Source: Talinum fruticosum (taxonomy: Eukaryota > Streptophyta > Magnoliopsida > Caryophyllales > Talinaceae). From it: a stretch of 64,000 nt of DNA. The stretch lies in assembly GCA_021018815.1 (NCBI GenBank), contig JAITYX010000004.1:62001-126000 (forward strand). The letters are read 5' to 3'. How positions within the stretch are numbered: the first letter of the stretch is position 1; each line of letters opens with the position of its first letter. Below are positions 39,001 to 49,346 of the stretch, in pieces. The notes under the pieces are model-generated. The model did no database searches. It was given only the letters and a program-made list of their open reading frames with translations, and was not told where the DNA came from. A program made the position numbers and the translations under genes.

Positions 39001-41291
39001 AGTGGAAGGTGCTCCTAGAAAGTAGCATTGCACACAGACTATGGTTAGAGATTGAAAAGCAATCATGCAGCTTATTTGGTCACTACAGCATGTTCAAAAA
39101 TCACGTGCATCAATCACACCAAAAGAGCGCAGACACAAGAAACAAAAGGAATTAAAACATCTACTGCTAGTTTGCACAGGTACAAGCATACGAACAATCT
39201 TGAAACTTTAGGCAAGCAAAAAGAAGTCATATTTGTACCTTTATGGTTGAAACAAGGCCCAACCTGCGACACAATACAAGAATTCCATTAGCTCCAGTTC
39301 ATAATATCAATGTTTCCCATTATGAGCAAACAACAAACTAATTCTTCAACGGCAAGGAAGAGTAACCCAAAATGCAAGAGAGTGAAGGAAAATGAGAACA
39401 AATACTAAATCTTGGTTTAACGTTGAAATGATCTGGGTTCACATATACGCATAGACAAGCACAAAGATGGAACAGAATGCTTTTCAATTGTTCATTACAT
39501 TTCTGTCATCTAGCAAGTGGAGTTCACACTTCTTAAAAGTCAATGCTCATATTCGCATCGTAATTATATCCAATAGCATGCTAAGATCAATCAAACAAAC
39601 AAAACAAACTTATATGTAAGACAAATGATTATTTGGTTCCTATTCAGTATTCATGAACTCAATGGTGGAAAAAAACCTGCTCAAACTCATTCACATAAAA
39701 ATTTCTTCAAGACAAATATCCTCTATAGCTGATTACTATTCGTGTAACAGGTTCTCAACATAGGGGTCCATTTTACCATAACTTCTTATGAAACTACCAG
39801 TTGACAAGAAATAATCTAACAAGCAAATGAGGATTTCTTTTCCAAATAAGAAAATTCGGAGGGGGTGTCCAGGAAGGCTTCACAAAGAGTGAAATTTTAA
39901 TGACAGAAATACAGTCTCAATCCTTTTCCCTATGCATTTTCAATTCAAACTAGTTGAAGTTCCATAATCATCCAATACAATGTTCAGGATTATTTGGCAA
40001 GTTCGTTTTGAGCATAACCAACCTAGTTGCTGTAGTGTCATAACAAACTCATTATTTCATGCATTCTACTTACTAAGTTGTTGAAATTTGAAACATAAGT
40101 GACCAACGCTTATATAAATTCTATAAGAAAATTGCAAAATCTACAGCACATTTCCATCTAGAATTTAGTTCACAAAACAAGCTTCCTTTCCGTGTATATC
40201 CCAAGTCATCCCAACATCCCGCGTTTGATGCCTGGTTTATCTCCATAGCCCCATGTTCTTTATCCCTTCTATTGCATTGCACCAACTAATTTTCTAGTAA
40301 AATGATTGAGTCCACCACTTCCAATTTTTTCACACCAGTACATGGACTTATTGCCAGCACAATAAATACTACAGCATCAAACTCAAACCTACAAGAAAAA
40401 AGCACCAGTCTAAGAATCACCCAGCATAGCAGCAGCAATTAGCAAGGCCAAAGTCATATATCCAATTTGAATGCAAATCGTTATGTCACTAACAAAATTC
40501 CAAACGCGGGATAGAGGGACCAAAACCAAGCACCACGCACACCACCAGCAAAAGCCTTAGAAAACTCAAGTCCACCCTCTACCAACCCATACATCTTTAA
40601 TTTCCATCAATCCAATACCTAAATAACTACCTATACACGCGTTCCACCATCTACCATATGCCCTCTCCCAATTCTGAATGAGCACCAAAACCGGACTGAC
40701 AAAAAATTTCTACAAGTCACAAATTTACATCATACATCACAAAAATTATCCAATCCCCCCCAACTTACTTTTCTATAGCATAAACAATCCCGCAAAATTG
40801 TATCTTCCCCTTCCACTACATCTCCTCACCAACTGAACAGAAAACCAGAACTTCTTTATGCTTCCTAATTGATAACAAATGTACACCAGCACAAAACAAA
40901 AGTAATCTATAGCAACAGAGTAATCAATCAAACCAGACCTATCAGCCATGGTGGCAATGGTCTTGAAAGCTTGGATAAGCCCCCGGTCTGGGTTCGCCCC
41001 TCGGTTCTGCCACCGGCCCAACGACGAAGAAAGATAATCGCCGGTGGTTCCATTGGGCTTAGAGATAACAGTGGAGAGCCCACCATCAGATAGCAACGGA
41101 TTCGTAGGACCTCCAACGCGAACCGGGTCATTGTCATTGGACTCGTTGGCGAAAGTCCTCCACTCGGAGGTCTCGTCAATAGAGTGAGATTCGAGAACAA
41201 GTCCACACTCCGAGCACACTGTGTCGCCCGCCGCGTGGTCTACCACGACTTCGGTGGTCCTCTTGCAGTCACTGCAGAAAGCGTCCCCCAT
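32893..41291 (-). CDS. TFIIB: Transcription initiation factor IIB, seven exons, one-base frameshift in exon 4
   Basis: TFIIB binds TBP-DNA and recruits RNA polymerase II during pre-initiation complex assembly in the nucleus. Seven exons with GT/AG borders join to 938 nt, one base short of 313 codons (312 residues plus stop), the length of the Arabidopsis protein. In order: the N-terminal zinc ribbon with Cys6, Cys9, Cys26 and Cys29 (CSDC...CSEC), the B-reader/linker region ending [10 protein letters not shown], and two cyclin folds ([20 protein letters not shown] and later [13 protein letters not shown]), ending [11 protein letters not shown]. The ATG at 41291 is chosen because the family starts M-x-DAFCSDC; an in-frame upstream ATG at 41402 lies in the leader. 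Exon 4 lacks one A at 38063-38068, so the GATKKEIGR segment crosses frames at residues 179-181. As read, the protein would stop soon after and lose the second cyclin fold. This could be a consensus error, or a dead copy of a usually multi-copy gene. Confidence 0.96.
33027..34612 (-). other. TFIIB intron 6
   Basis: The 1,586-nt intron contains a diverged direct repeat of about 236 bp period. The copies start GAAGAGTTCCAA at 33,844 and 34,080, with ATTCTGCTATCA and GGAACATCAATCC shared. Confidence 0.85.
34613..34689 (-). CDS. TFIIB: TFIIB exon 6
   Basis: The acceptor is TTTGCAG and the donor CGAG|GTTAGT. It encodes [20 protein letters not shown] then KKALR, with one-base overhangs on both sides. 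Confidence 0.94.
34690..37774 (-). other. TFIIB intron 5 with repeat insertions
   Basis: The 3,085-nt intron holds degenerate repeats: a GC-richer block with GGCCCAAGCCAAGGC and GCAAGGC words (35,370-35,600), a GGGGA-rich block (35,820-35,945) and the 184-bp tandem pair at 36,452-36,805. Pyrimidine-rich frames at 35,617-36,232 look coding only because of low complexity. Confidence 0.8.
36452..36805. repeat. 184-bp tandem duplication in TFIIB intron 5
   Basis: Two copies start GAAATATGAGTTTG at 36,454 and 36,638. Each runs through GATTGGGGCCCCG and GGGGGCGGGCAG to CATCGCTCCATTT. The first ends CCATTTCCATCCCTAG, which in reverse complement is a terminus of the common plant hAT-like repeat that begins CTAGGGATGG. 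Confidence 0.85.
37775..37863 (-). CDS. TFIIB: TFIIB exon 5
   Basis: The acceptor is GATGCAG and the donor ATAAG|GTATTA. It encodes [20 protein letters not shown] through SEQIDI, the start of the second cyclin fold. Confidence 0.94.
37967..38096 (-). CDS. TFIIB: TFIIB exon 4, contains the frameshift
   Basis: The acceptor is ATATAG and the donor TTTTTG|GTACTA. The exon is 130 nt where 131 are needed. It reads ICSVANGAT in one frame and [16 protein letters not shown] to HAGDFL in another, joined at six consecutive A's where seven would keep the frame. Confidence 0.93.
38190..38319 (-). CDS. TFIIB: TFIIB exon 3
   Basis: The acceptor is TTAATAG and the donor AAGG|GTACAT. It holds 43 codons (DRASEIYKK to KPRTVK) plus one base of the next Glu codon. 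Confidence 0.95.
38320..39238 (-). other. TFIIB intron 2
   Basis: The 919-nt intron contains GAGCTC, GAGCC and GGCTC words (38,595-38,940), suggesting a decayed GAGCC-type hAT MITE without recognisable ends. Confidence 0.75.
39239..39263 (-). CDS. TFIIB: TFIIB exon 2, 25-nt microexon
   Basis: It is bounded by CCTGCGCAG-type acceptor sequence (GCAG|G) and donor AAG|GTACAAAT. It completes the Arg codon and adds LGLVSTIK, the conserved start of the first cyclin fold. The flanking introns are 1,675 and 919 nt. Confidence 0.92.
39264..40938 (-). other. TFIIB intron 1
   Basis: The 1,675-nt intron is bounded by GTCTGG and CAG. No gene or clear insertion is seen inside. Confidence 0.85.
40939..41291 (-). 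CDS. TFIIB: TFIIB exon 1
   Basis: It runs from ATG to GATAG|GTCTGG: 117 codons plus two bases. It encodes the zinc ribbon and linker up to [10 protein letters not shown]. Confidence 0.95.
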
Positions 41292-41412
41292 TTCCGCACC
41301 TTCAAAACCCCTAAACCTCCTGAAAACCCTAGAAATGTGGATTCTCAATCGAAATTGATATCGATTCAGAAATTCTGAGCTCCACACCTCCGGATTCACC
41401 ACCCCCTCTCTC

Positions 41413-41416
<4 letters not shown>

Positions 41417-41469
<53 letters not shown>
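41417..41469 (-). repeat. (GA)n in the TFIIB 5' leader
   Basis: About 26 CT units on the plus strand, so GA on the transcribed strand, lie between the TATA box and the start codon. GA tracts are frequent in plant 5' UTRs and bind GAGA/BPC factors; that role here is inference. Confidence 0.9.
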
Positions 41470-41471
<2 letters not shown>

Positions 41472-41571
41472 CGTGGGGGTGAAGAAAGGGAGGAATCTAG
41501 AGAGAAGAGGCAGGAAGGACGGGGAAACGAGGAGACTGGAAAAGAAAGAAAAATAGAAGAGGGTGGGGTAA

Positions 41572-41579
41572 TATTTATA
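41572..41579 (-). promoter_or_regulatory. TATA box of TFIIB
   Basis: The minus strand reads TCTATAAATATTACC about 285 bp upstream of the ATG. This implies a leader of about 250 nt that contains the GA tract. Confidence 0.6.
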
Positions 41580-42534
41580 GACGGAGGTGCCCGCGGAGGG
41601 GGCGGGGGTGGGGTTGAGGAAAGTCGTGGGAAACTGACGAGGGGTCCATTTGAAAGGAGCTTTGATTGTGAGCCACGTGTTTTTGTGCCTCTATTAAAAT
41701 ATTTAGGGTTTGGGATTGGGTGGGTAAGCCTCTTCATTTCTTTCTTGTGCGAGTCCAAAAATTTCAGTATGAAAAGGTCAAAATGGGAGTCAGGCTTATA
41801 TTTTTGTTCAAATTAGGTGGGCTGCTAACTATGGATGATTGCTTGGCTATATTAGACATGTCTAATTGATAAATTAAAATAATATTAATTTTATTGGCAA
41901 TGGTTTTTTTTTTTACATATTGATGGCAAATTGTGAAAATTTGACTTGTCGTCATTTCACTTCCTCTTTCTGTATTTCACTATAGCAAATTCTTATTTCT
42001 TGGGTAATTTTTAGGGGTTGTGACTAGCAGGCTAACATCTTTGCTAATTATAAGCACCGATACTCACGTTAAATATGTTTTTCTCGGTGCTTTTTTCCTC
42101 AATGAATGAATTATTGTTCTATAATTCAAGAATCTTTGTGTCCTTTTTTAATGAGTCGTATTGTCCATTTCTCTTAGAGTGAATCTATCAATTTAGTTGC
42201 AAATTTTTATGCTTGTCTTAGGTTGAATTGTTTGTTGATTAAAACATACATTAATTCTTTAACTTTGGGTTACTCTAGCGAGTAAATTTTCTTAATAATA
42301 AAGTTATACAATTTCAACAGATCTCCTCATTAAATATTGTATTATAATACAACGATTTTAGGAGGATAACAAAACTTATAACAAGTAGGGGTAAAGAGAG
42401 TGACCCGATATATAAAAGAAGACATATCTTAATATATTACATGGTAGGATTTGAACCCTCCAATTTCTCTATTAAGAAAGGAAGTACGTGATTGCTTGTT
42501 ATCTATGTATTATTCCTCAACCTTACATCTTTAA
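41580..42534. other. Intergenic DNA between TFIIB and the CACTA cluster
   Basis: It contains the TFIIB upstream region and AT-rich sequence. No gene is supported. Confidence 0.5.
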
Positions 42535-42659
42535 CATTACAAGAAAGCAATGGAAATGTGGAAATAATGGTATGTTCATTCCCCTTGAGTACATCTATTG
42601 ATTCCAACGAAACGAAGTGGGCATTTGATGTAGAACAAACATTTTTCACTAAAAAAATA

Positions 42660-43165
42660 CAAGCAAATACCGACGATCGGCGGGTCACCAACCCGTCCGA
42701 CAATCCGACGACAATTAAGATGAGAACCGACAGTGAAAAGTTTTTTTGTTACTGTTCACCGACGGGCTTTGCGGCGAAATTCGATCAACCCATCGGAACT
42801 CGAAACACGTGAAAAAAAATTTTGCATACAGTTGCAAATTTTGTTAGGGAACGCGACAAAAGGGCACTGTAGTCCGACGGGATACCCAACGAAACCCGTC
42901 AGACAACAGTGACATTTGTCACATCCCTGACACTGCGTCGCTGCTTTTGTCAGAGGCGATGGAACCCGTCGGACAACAGACCCTTTTATCCTCCCGGGAA
43001 AAGCGGAAGCTTTTCCAAAGGCGTGTAGAAAAGGACTGTCGAGAAACCTGTCGGACAACAGCCCTTTTCTCCCCCCAGCGACAAAATCATCAACTTTTTG
43101 CAAGGGGCAGCAGAAATAGTATGATGTCCGACGGGTTTTCCGATGGAACTTATCGAACAACAGTC
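42660..43165. repeat. CACTA 5' subterminal repeat region
   Basis: Units of the form CC(C/T)GTC(G/A)GACAACAG recur near 42,895, 42,965, 43,049 and 43,147 (the last degenerate), with further CCGACGGG and CGTCGG words between. In CACTA elements such arrays bind the element's DNA-binding protein. The apparent frames on both strands here are not genes. Confidence 0.75.
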
Positions 43166-44690
43166 AAGTTTTGTCCTTTTCCATAATTATTTTTAGCATG
43201 GGCATTGATTTGATTTCAGTAACCGGCATCTTCCATATAAATAAGGCGTGATTCATTTGAGATGCTGAAGGTGAAAATTGAAAGCATTTTCTTTCACTTG
43301 CATTCTGAAATTAAATTGTGAATTTTTCACCGGAATCGACCGCGTGTTTCAATCGTTGAAACCCGCCTAGACCCGCCGTCAGAAGCTGGTGTTCGTGCCT
43401 CAGAACCACTTTTACAACAAATTTGGTAATTAAGGTTAGTACATAAATTAGTGATAATGATGTTTTTAATAGTTTTTGATAGTTATTTATTTATATTAAA
43501 AATTAGATTTATGTTTTTGTGATATATTATGATAATAACATTTTAATGATGTTATTGTGAGTAAAATTTGAGAAGATGATATATAATAAATTTGCAAATT
43601 GAGATAATTACAAATTAGTACGAATTTGTGATGATATTTTCATGATGATATCACTAAATAGTTTAAAAGTTAGTTGAAGTTTGTGATATTTACATATGAA
43701 TAAAAGTTATTTAAATTTGTGTAATTGTAATTGTATATTAAATAATAATGAGTTATGCCGAAATTTGAGATAATATATATATAGATTTTTGTTAATATAT
43801 TAATATGTAGATAACCCAATTTATGTTTATTATGTTTTTTTATATTAGAACTCAACATCTTATTAAATTTATATTCATGTTGTTGTTATTTTGTAACGTC
43901 CCGACCCCGGGTAGAGACGTCACATTGCCAGGACCCTGTTCGAGGATCCTTAAGGATGATCTAGGGAACAACTTGGCAAACATAACCTATTTGCTAAACT
44001 ATTGGAAGTTGGGTTAGAAACCCCTTTTTTCTATATATATAAGTTGCGATAAGTCTTGAGCCCACACGGTTTCAGGTTAAACTTTTGGGTTCATACAACC
44101 TTACACCATAAAACAAAGTACAATAATAACGGAGTTTTGGTGGAGGCCGCCGAGGCCAAATCAAAGCGTCTACAAATACCAACAAACCTCTAGTTACAGA
44201 CATGACTGATTATCAAATAAATCTTACACATCATACTCAAAAGCACACACAATTAAACATAACTATTCAATGCATTAAAGTTTCTTATAGCTAAGACAGC
44301 ATCAAAACGGCCTCCAAAATGACAAAACTTTCCAGGAACCTTACTGTTGTTCTGGATCTGAAAATATGAAAAAGTACGGGGATGAGCAACACAGCTCAAT
44401 GGGAGTCCTCCGCCTTCCAAAAACCAAAATAACTTTGCATGCATACATATATATAGATATAATAACAATCAATATATAATGACCATAATATTAGTAATCA
44501 AGTCGCATCATAAAGATAATCTTATCTTACACCACCCATAATTGAATGGGAAAACCATGATGCATTAGAACTCAAGTGAACCACATTTTCTTCATAAATA
44601 TGACCAATCAATTTCCAATCTGGAACTTAGCTTAACTTTTATCATCTTTAATTTCTTTGGGGAAAAATTAGTACCCTGGTACTCAAATGA

Positions 44691-45302
44691 CGCCTGTGAG
44701 CCGACCCAACGTACCACGGTATTGGGATTCGGAACCACTCACGCTTGTGTACAAGTTTCCTATCCGGGAGGACTTGTAATCTAGGAGTGAAAGCCGCTGC
44801 CCTCAGGCTGGAATATGTCACATTCCTAGATTTTGTATTTCAACGCCTGTGAGCCGACCCAACGTACCACGGTACAGGGATTCGGAACCACTCACGCGTA
44901 TACCCAAGTTTACTACCCGGAAGGACTCGTAATCTAGGAGTGAAATCCGCTACCCGTGGGTCGGAATGTGTCACCTTCTTAGACTTGGTATTTCGACGCC
45001 TGTGAGCCGACCCAATGTACAACGGTACAAGGATTCGGAAGCACTCACGCATATACTCAAGTTTCCTATCCGGGAAGACTCGTAATCTAGGAGTGAAAGC
45101 CGCTGCCCTTAGGCCGGAATAAGTCACCTTCATAGATTTCGTATTTTGACGCCTGTGAGCCGACCCAACATACCACGGTACTGGGACTCGGAACCACTCA
45201 CGCGTATACCCAAGTTTACTACCCGGAAGGACTCATGATCTAGGAATGAAAGCCGCTACCCGTAAACTGGAATATCATCTCATGTCACCTTCCTAGATTT
45301 CG
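44691..45302. repeat. 153-bp tandem array (4 copies) within the solo LTR
   Basis: CGCCTGTGAGCCGACCCAA starts at 44,691, 44,844, 44,997 and 45,150, exactly 153 bp apart. Each unit contains GATTCGGAA(C/G)CACTCACGC (slightly varied) and ends in a CTAGATTTCGTATTT-like junction. Confidence 0.95.
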
Positions 45303-45640
45303 TACCGGTAAAGTGCTCAAACCCAAGGAATCAACTTCCCATTTAACGTTATGGTTGTTATTTCTATCATTTCTTCACATATGTATTTAATAAATTACTT
45401 CATGAGGCTCACAGCCATACTTCAAGTCTTAGACTCGCTTCTCGACACAACATACAAGGTTTACAAGTATCACGGGACAAAGCCCTCAGGTTGTGAGAAT
45501 CCAAAATTGCTTTGGAGATCTCCATGGACCTTCCCACGGTCATTGGAGGTTAATGCTTGGCTCTAGAGGTCAGCAAGGGCCTTCCCAGGGTCAGTGGGGA
45601 CTTATGGTGATCATCACGGGCTATCCCAGGACTTATGAGA

Positions 45641-45878
45641 GCACCCGCGGTGGGTATTTTGGGTCAATTAAATCGCTGCTGGCCACCACTGCCTGCCCCA
45701 CAGCCTGTGGGGGCACCCGTGGTGGGTGTTTTGGGTTGATTAAATCACTGTTGACCACCACGACCTGCCCCACATCCTGTAGGGGCACCCGTGGTGGGTA
45801 TTTTGGGTTAATTAAATCGCTGTTGCCCACCACGACCTGCCCCACAGCCTGTGGGGGAACCCGTGGTGGGTGGCAGTG
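45641..45878. repeat. 72-bp tandem array within the solo LTR
   Basis: Units starting G(C/A)ACCCG(C/T)GGTGGGT lie at 45,641, 45,713, 45,785 and 45,857 (last partial). The 72-bp period is a multiple of three, so long frames are open on both strands (45,493-45,951 plus, 45,633-45,893 minus). Confidence 0.95.
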
Positions 45879-47230
45879 GCTCTCAAACTCCATTTCTCAT
45901 CTTCTACCTATTTTATCCTTGTGGAATGTCTATGAAGGGTTCGTTTTATAAATTTTCCAACATTATAAGTATTATATTAGCTCGATAAGACCCACTAAAA
46001 TGCACGTGCAAGATACCTACTTCTCATACCAAGTTTTGGGTAAACAAACATTTCCGATCATCGATCCCCAAGAGCATTACGCCAAGTATATTCTCTAACA
46101 AATGTCAAATCCAAATCTCAACAAAACCACAAGTTTTACAAAGATTTAAACATATTTGATACACTTCCATCTTCATGCATGAAATTATAGCAACAAAAGA
46201 GAAGCATAACCAAGTAAATGATGATCATCATGTTTCTACTCATTTTCCCTCTCTAACATCCTCCTAACATATTTATATCAATGAACCACTCCAAAACACA
46301 TGCATGCAACAATTTCTTGAAGTTTTGAGTATTCAAGGTTGGTCTACAAGCACACTTACGAAATTCATTTTGGTTGGAAAGTATTATACATTGGGGAGAA
46401 GAAGGAAACCCACCTTAATTATGATTGGTGTTAAGTCCTTGATGATTGTATTCTTGACCCTTCCTTCAATTTTTCTACCTTTATTCTTACTTCTATCCTC
46501 ATTGAAAGTATTAAAGATGAAGGAGTTGAAGCTTGGACCAAGGGAGGTTGAAGTAAAATGTCTCCTTTGATTTCCCTTCCTTTCTCTCTCTCTTCTCTCC
46601 TACCTCTATTTGGAATTTCTGGATTTCCTTCTTCAGAGAAAATGAGCCACCCCTTTTGGTTTGTGCCTTACCTTTGATCCATGCACCAGATTTGGAGTGA
46701 GTGCAATGATGGTGAAGCATGGGAGCTAGTAGGGTAGGGATGATGGTTGCAGTAATAGGCCAAGAAAAGGGTACAAGCTATCAGATTTTTATTTTTTATT
46801 TTTTCCCTTTTTGCCTAAATGCTCAGATTTTGGGAAGATATGAGCATGTTTTGCATGTTTAAAACTTAGGATGTGAATCAAGCTATAGTACTATTCCATC
46901 TAAGCAATTAGCAAGCCAAATAAATATTTTCTAAGTTTACTCCTAATATTATTTCCAACTAAGTTAATCGTTAATTAACAAATTTGTAGATAAACACATA
47001 TATATAAGCTAATAAGCACATTATGAATTTTATTGTAACCAACTATTAAATTAAGTCGCTTAGAGAATAAATCATATATATTAATCAATTATTTTTTTCT
47101 TAATATTTTTTTAGCGCGTTACATATTTAGATATAGCACTTTATAAAAACTGACAAAATAACTCTATACATATATTTTTATGTAGGTGAGTCATCCATCC
47201 AAACTCAACAAGTTGTAACTGTAGCCTAAT

Positions 47231-47426
47231 TATAGAAAACTTCAAGAAATATTATTATGCCAGTCGTTTTATACCATACGTCCATTATAAAAAAATTTAT
47301 TGAGTCTCCAACAATTAAAATATAACTAAAAAAAGAAGACAAAATTATAAAGACCAAAACATGAAAAGACAAATAACACTACATATACATTAAAAAGAAA
47401 AAAAAACACTACATATACACTAAAGA

Positions 47427-47467
<41 letters not shown>

Positions 47468-47700
47468 AAAATAATAAATGGTAAAATTAATAACAGACGT
47501 ACGTATATTATAAGAAAATTTAAAGAAATATTATTATGTCAGTCGTTTTATACAATACCTCTATTATAAAAAAATTTATTTGAGTCTCCAACAATTAAAA
47601 ACATAACAAAAAAAAAAGACAAAATTACAAATATCGAAACATAAAGAAAATAACACTACATATACACTAAAGAGAAAAATAACACAAAATATACACTAAA
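47231..47700. repeat. Diverged direct duplication of about 277-bp period
   Basis: The two copies begin TATAGAAAACTTCAAG (47,231) and TATAAGAAAATTTAAAG (about 47,509) and share TATTATTATG(C/T)CAGTCGTTT and GAGTCTCCAACAATTAAAA. A third scrap, AATAAATGGTAAAATTAA, is at about 49,300. Confidence 0.8.
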
Positions 47701-47705
47701 GACAA

Positions 47706-47809
<104 letters not shown>

Positions 47810-47812
47810 AAG

Positions 47813-49060
47813 TGTACTGTTAAGTACTAATGAGAGTACGGTTGTCGGTCTCAGGGAGTTAGGTCTCATGCAAGTCTAAGGTCAATGTCCTTATGAACTA
47901 AGCAAAGGAATAATTCAGATTGGTTGGTAATGCAAGCACTAAAAAACGAAATGAAATCAAATAAAGAAAACCTTAGGCAGGGATTTATCAAACTAACATG
48001 CCAACAATCTTAATTACATGTTTCTACACTATTCACAACTGAGATAAACTAGGGAATCGATGCAGTTCAAACCACCTAAGCCTTCTATCGAAGGTCATTA
48101 AGCTAACTCAATTAAATTAATTATTGTTCTCACACAATCAAAACCAAAGAATTACATGATAATCGACTCTTCCCTTAATAACAACCTAAATTATTCTCAT
48201 ATATAAGTTGTAATCATCCAACAAGTTGAAGTAGAACTAAAAGCCTCTTCTCTCGATGTCTACTCAATTCCCAAAAACAATAAAGGTAGGATTCTCTCGA
48301 ACCTCACACCAATTCAATAAGTATCAACAAGTCGGAAATTCATCAAGCAATTGCAAATTAGCATCAAAGCATAAATTACAATTAAACTATCATATTAGTG
48401 GCAAATCCCCAACCTAAGTTGGAAATTAGCCACACATATTCATGGCATATGACAACAAATTGAGGGATGAACACCAAAAAGAATGCAAGATAAAAGTAGA
48501 GAGAAGAATAATAATACCGTAAACTTGAATTAAATTGCGATTAGATGAAAATAACTCCAAGTTTTGATCTCTTAATAATGGAAATAAGTGCTTACAAGTA
48601 GAGAGAAACTAGCCTAGAAACGTAGCATAAAAGTCTCCTTTCGAAAATAACAGTTTATGGAATAAAAGATGCAGAAAAACGAAAACTGTCGATTAGCACT
48701 GGCAGTGCTGAAACCGTGCTTAACCCGTGCAAGCTCACGACTTCTTCAATTAAATTCCAAATTCCTAACATGGCCTGTGCTAACTTTGGCATTGCTTGTG
48801 CTGACCTCCTGGGCTTCAGCACAGCCTGTGCTAGGTCTTCTTTTCTTCAGCACAACCAGTGCTACAACCCATACTGACTTGGCTTGATCTCTTTCTTCGC
48901 TATCCGACCTTCTATGGCTTCCCGCTCTTTTCCTTATCACTTTGAAAGATGTATTCTTCATCATAAAAGGCGGGATTACCTCAAAACATAGAAATTCACA
49001 CACTTCAATCATAAATGAAGAAAGTAAGCAAAATCAATTAAGAATTTAGGTGAGAAGGCC
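47813..49060 (-). mobile_element. Probable LTR-retrotransposon-derived block
   Basis: It interrupts the CACTA interior after the microsatellite. Its start, AAGTGTACTGTTAAGTACTA then CGGTCTCAGGGAGTTAGGTC, is like LTR sequence common in plant intergenic DNA. It carries repeated (C/T)AGCAC...GTGCT words at 48,690-48,870. There are no genes and no confirmed ends or duplications. Confidence 0.35.
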
Positions 49061-49346
49061 TTTGAAGTGTCGAAATTAGCCAATAAGAGAACGGAAAAGA
49101 ACGTAAAATTCCGGTTTATCATATACAATTATAATATTAATGATGCTTTTGTTGATGTTTTGATAACGTTTATTTTTATTTCAATAAACTGTAAAAAAAT
49201 AGTGAAACAATATAGTGTGCGATTAGATATTATTGATTATATTTATTTTTATTTGAACTATATAGGAAAAATCATTATTATTATATTATTATTGAAATTA
49301 ATAATAAATGGTAAAATTAACAGACATACGTATCCAATTATATAAT

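Larger units (their letters stand above)
43892..47123. mobile_element. 3.23-kb solo LTR inserted in the CACTA element
   Basis: It begins TGTAACGTCCCGACC and ends GCGCGTTACA, so its termini are TGTAACG/CGTTACA inverted repeats. It is flanked by identical TATTT (43887-43891 and 47124-47128). TG...CA ends and a 5-bp duplication mark an LTR insertion. No gag, protease, polymerase or second copy of the ends is inside, so it is a long solo LTR or an LTR-only non-autonomous element. TGTAACNCCC starts are common in Ty3/gypsy LTRs; the lineage is inference. Confidence 0.85.

Noticed and set aside
40773..41402. 209-codon open frame starting at an ATG upstream of TFIIB exon 1
   Set aside because: The first 37 codons are leader sequence and the last about 54 read into intron 1; the conserved protein starts at 41291 and the exon ends at 40939.
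42440..42490. GGATTTGAACCC, resembling a tRNA T-arm in reverse
   Set aside because: No anticodon arm, D-arm or acceptor pairing could be built around it. No tRNA or rRNA gene was found in the window.
42492..43186. Overlapping 79-134-codon frames on both strands
   Set aside because: They lie in the CACTA subterminal repeat region and match no protein pattern; openness on both strands comes from the GC-richer repeats.
45493..45951. 152-codon repetitive protein
   Set aside because: It lies within the solo LTR and is explained by the 72-bp tandem repeat being a multiple of three.
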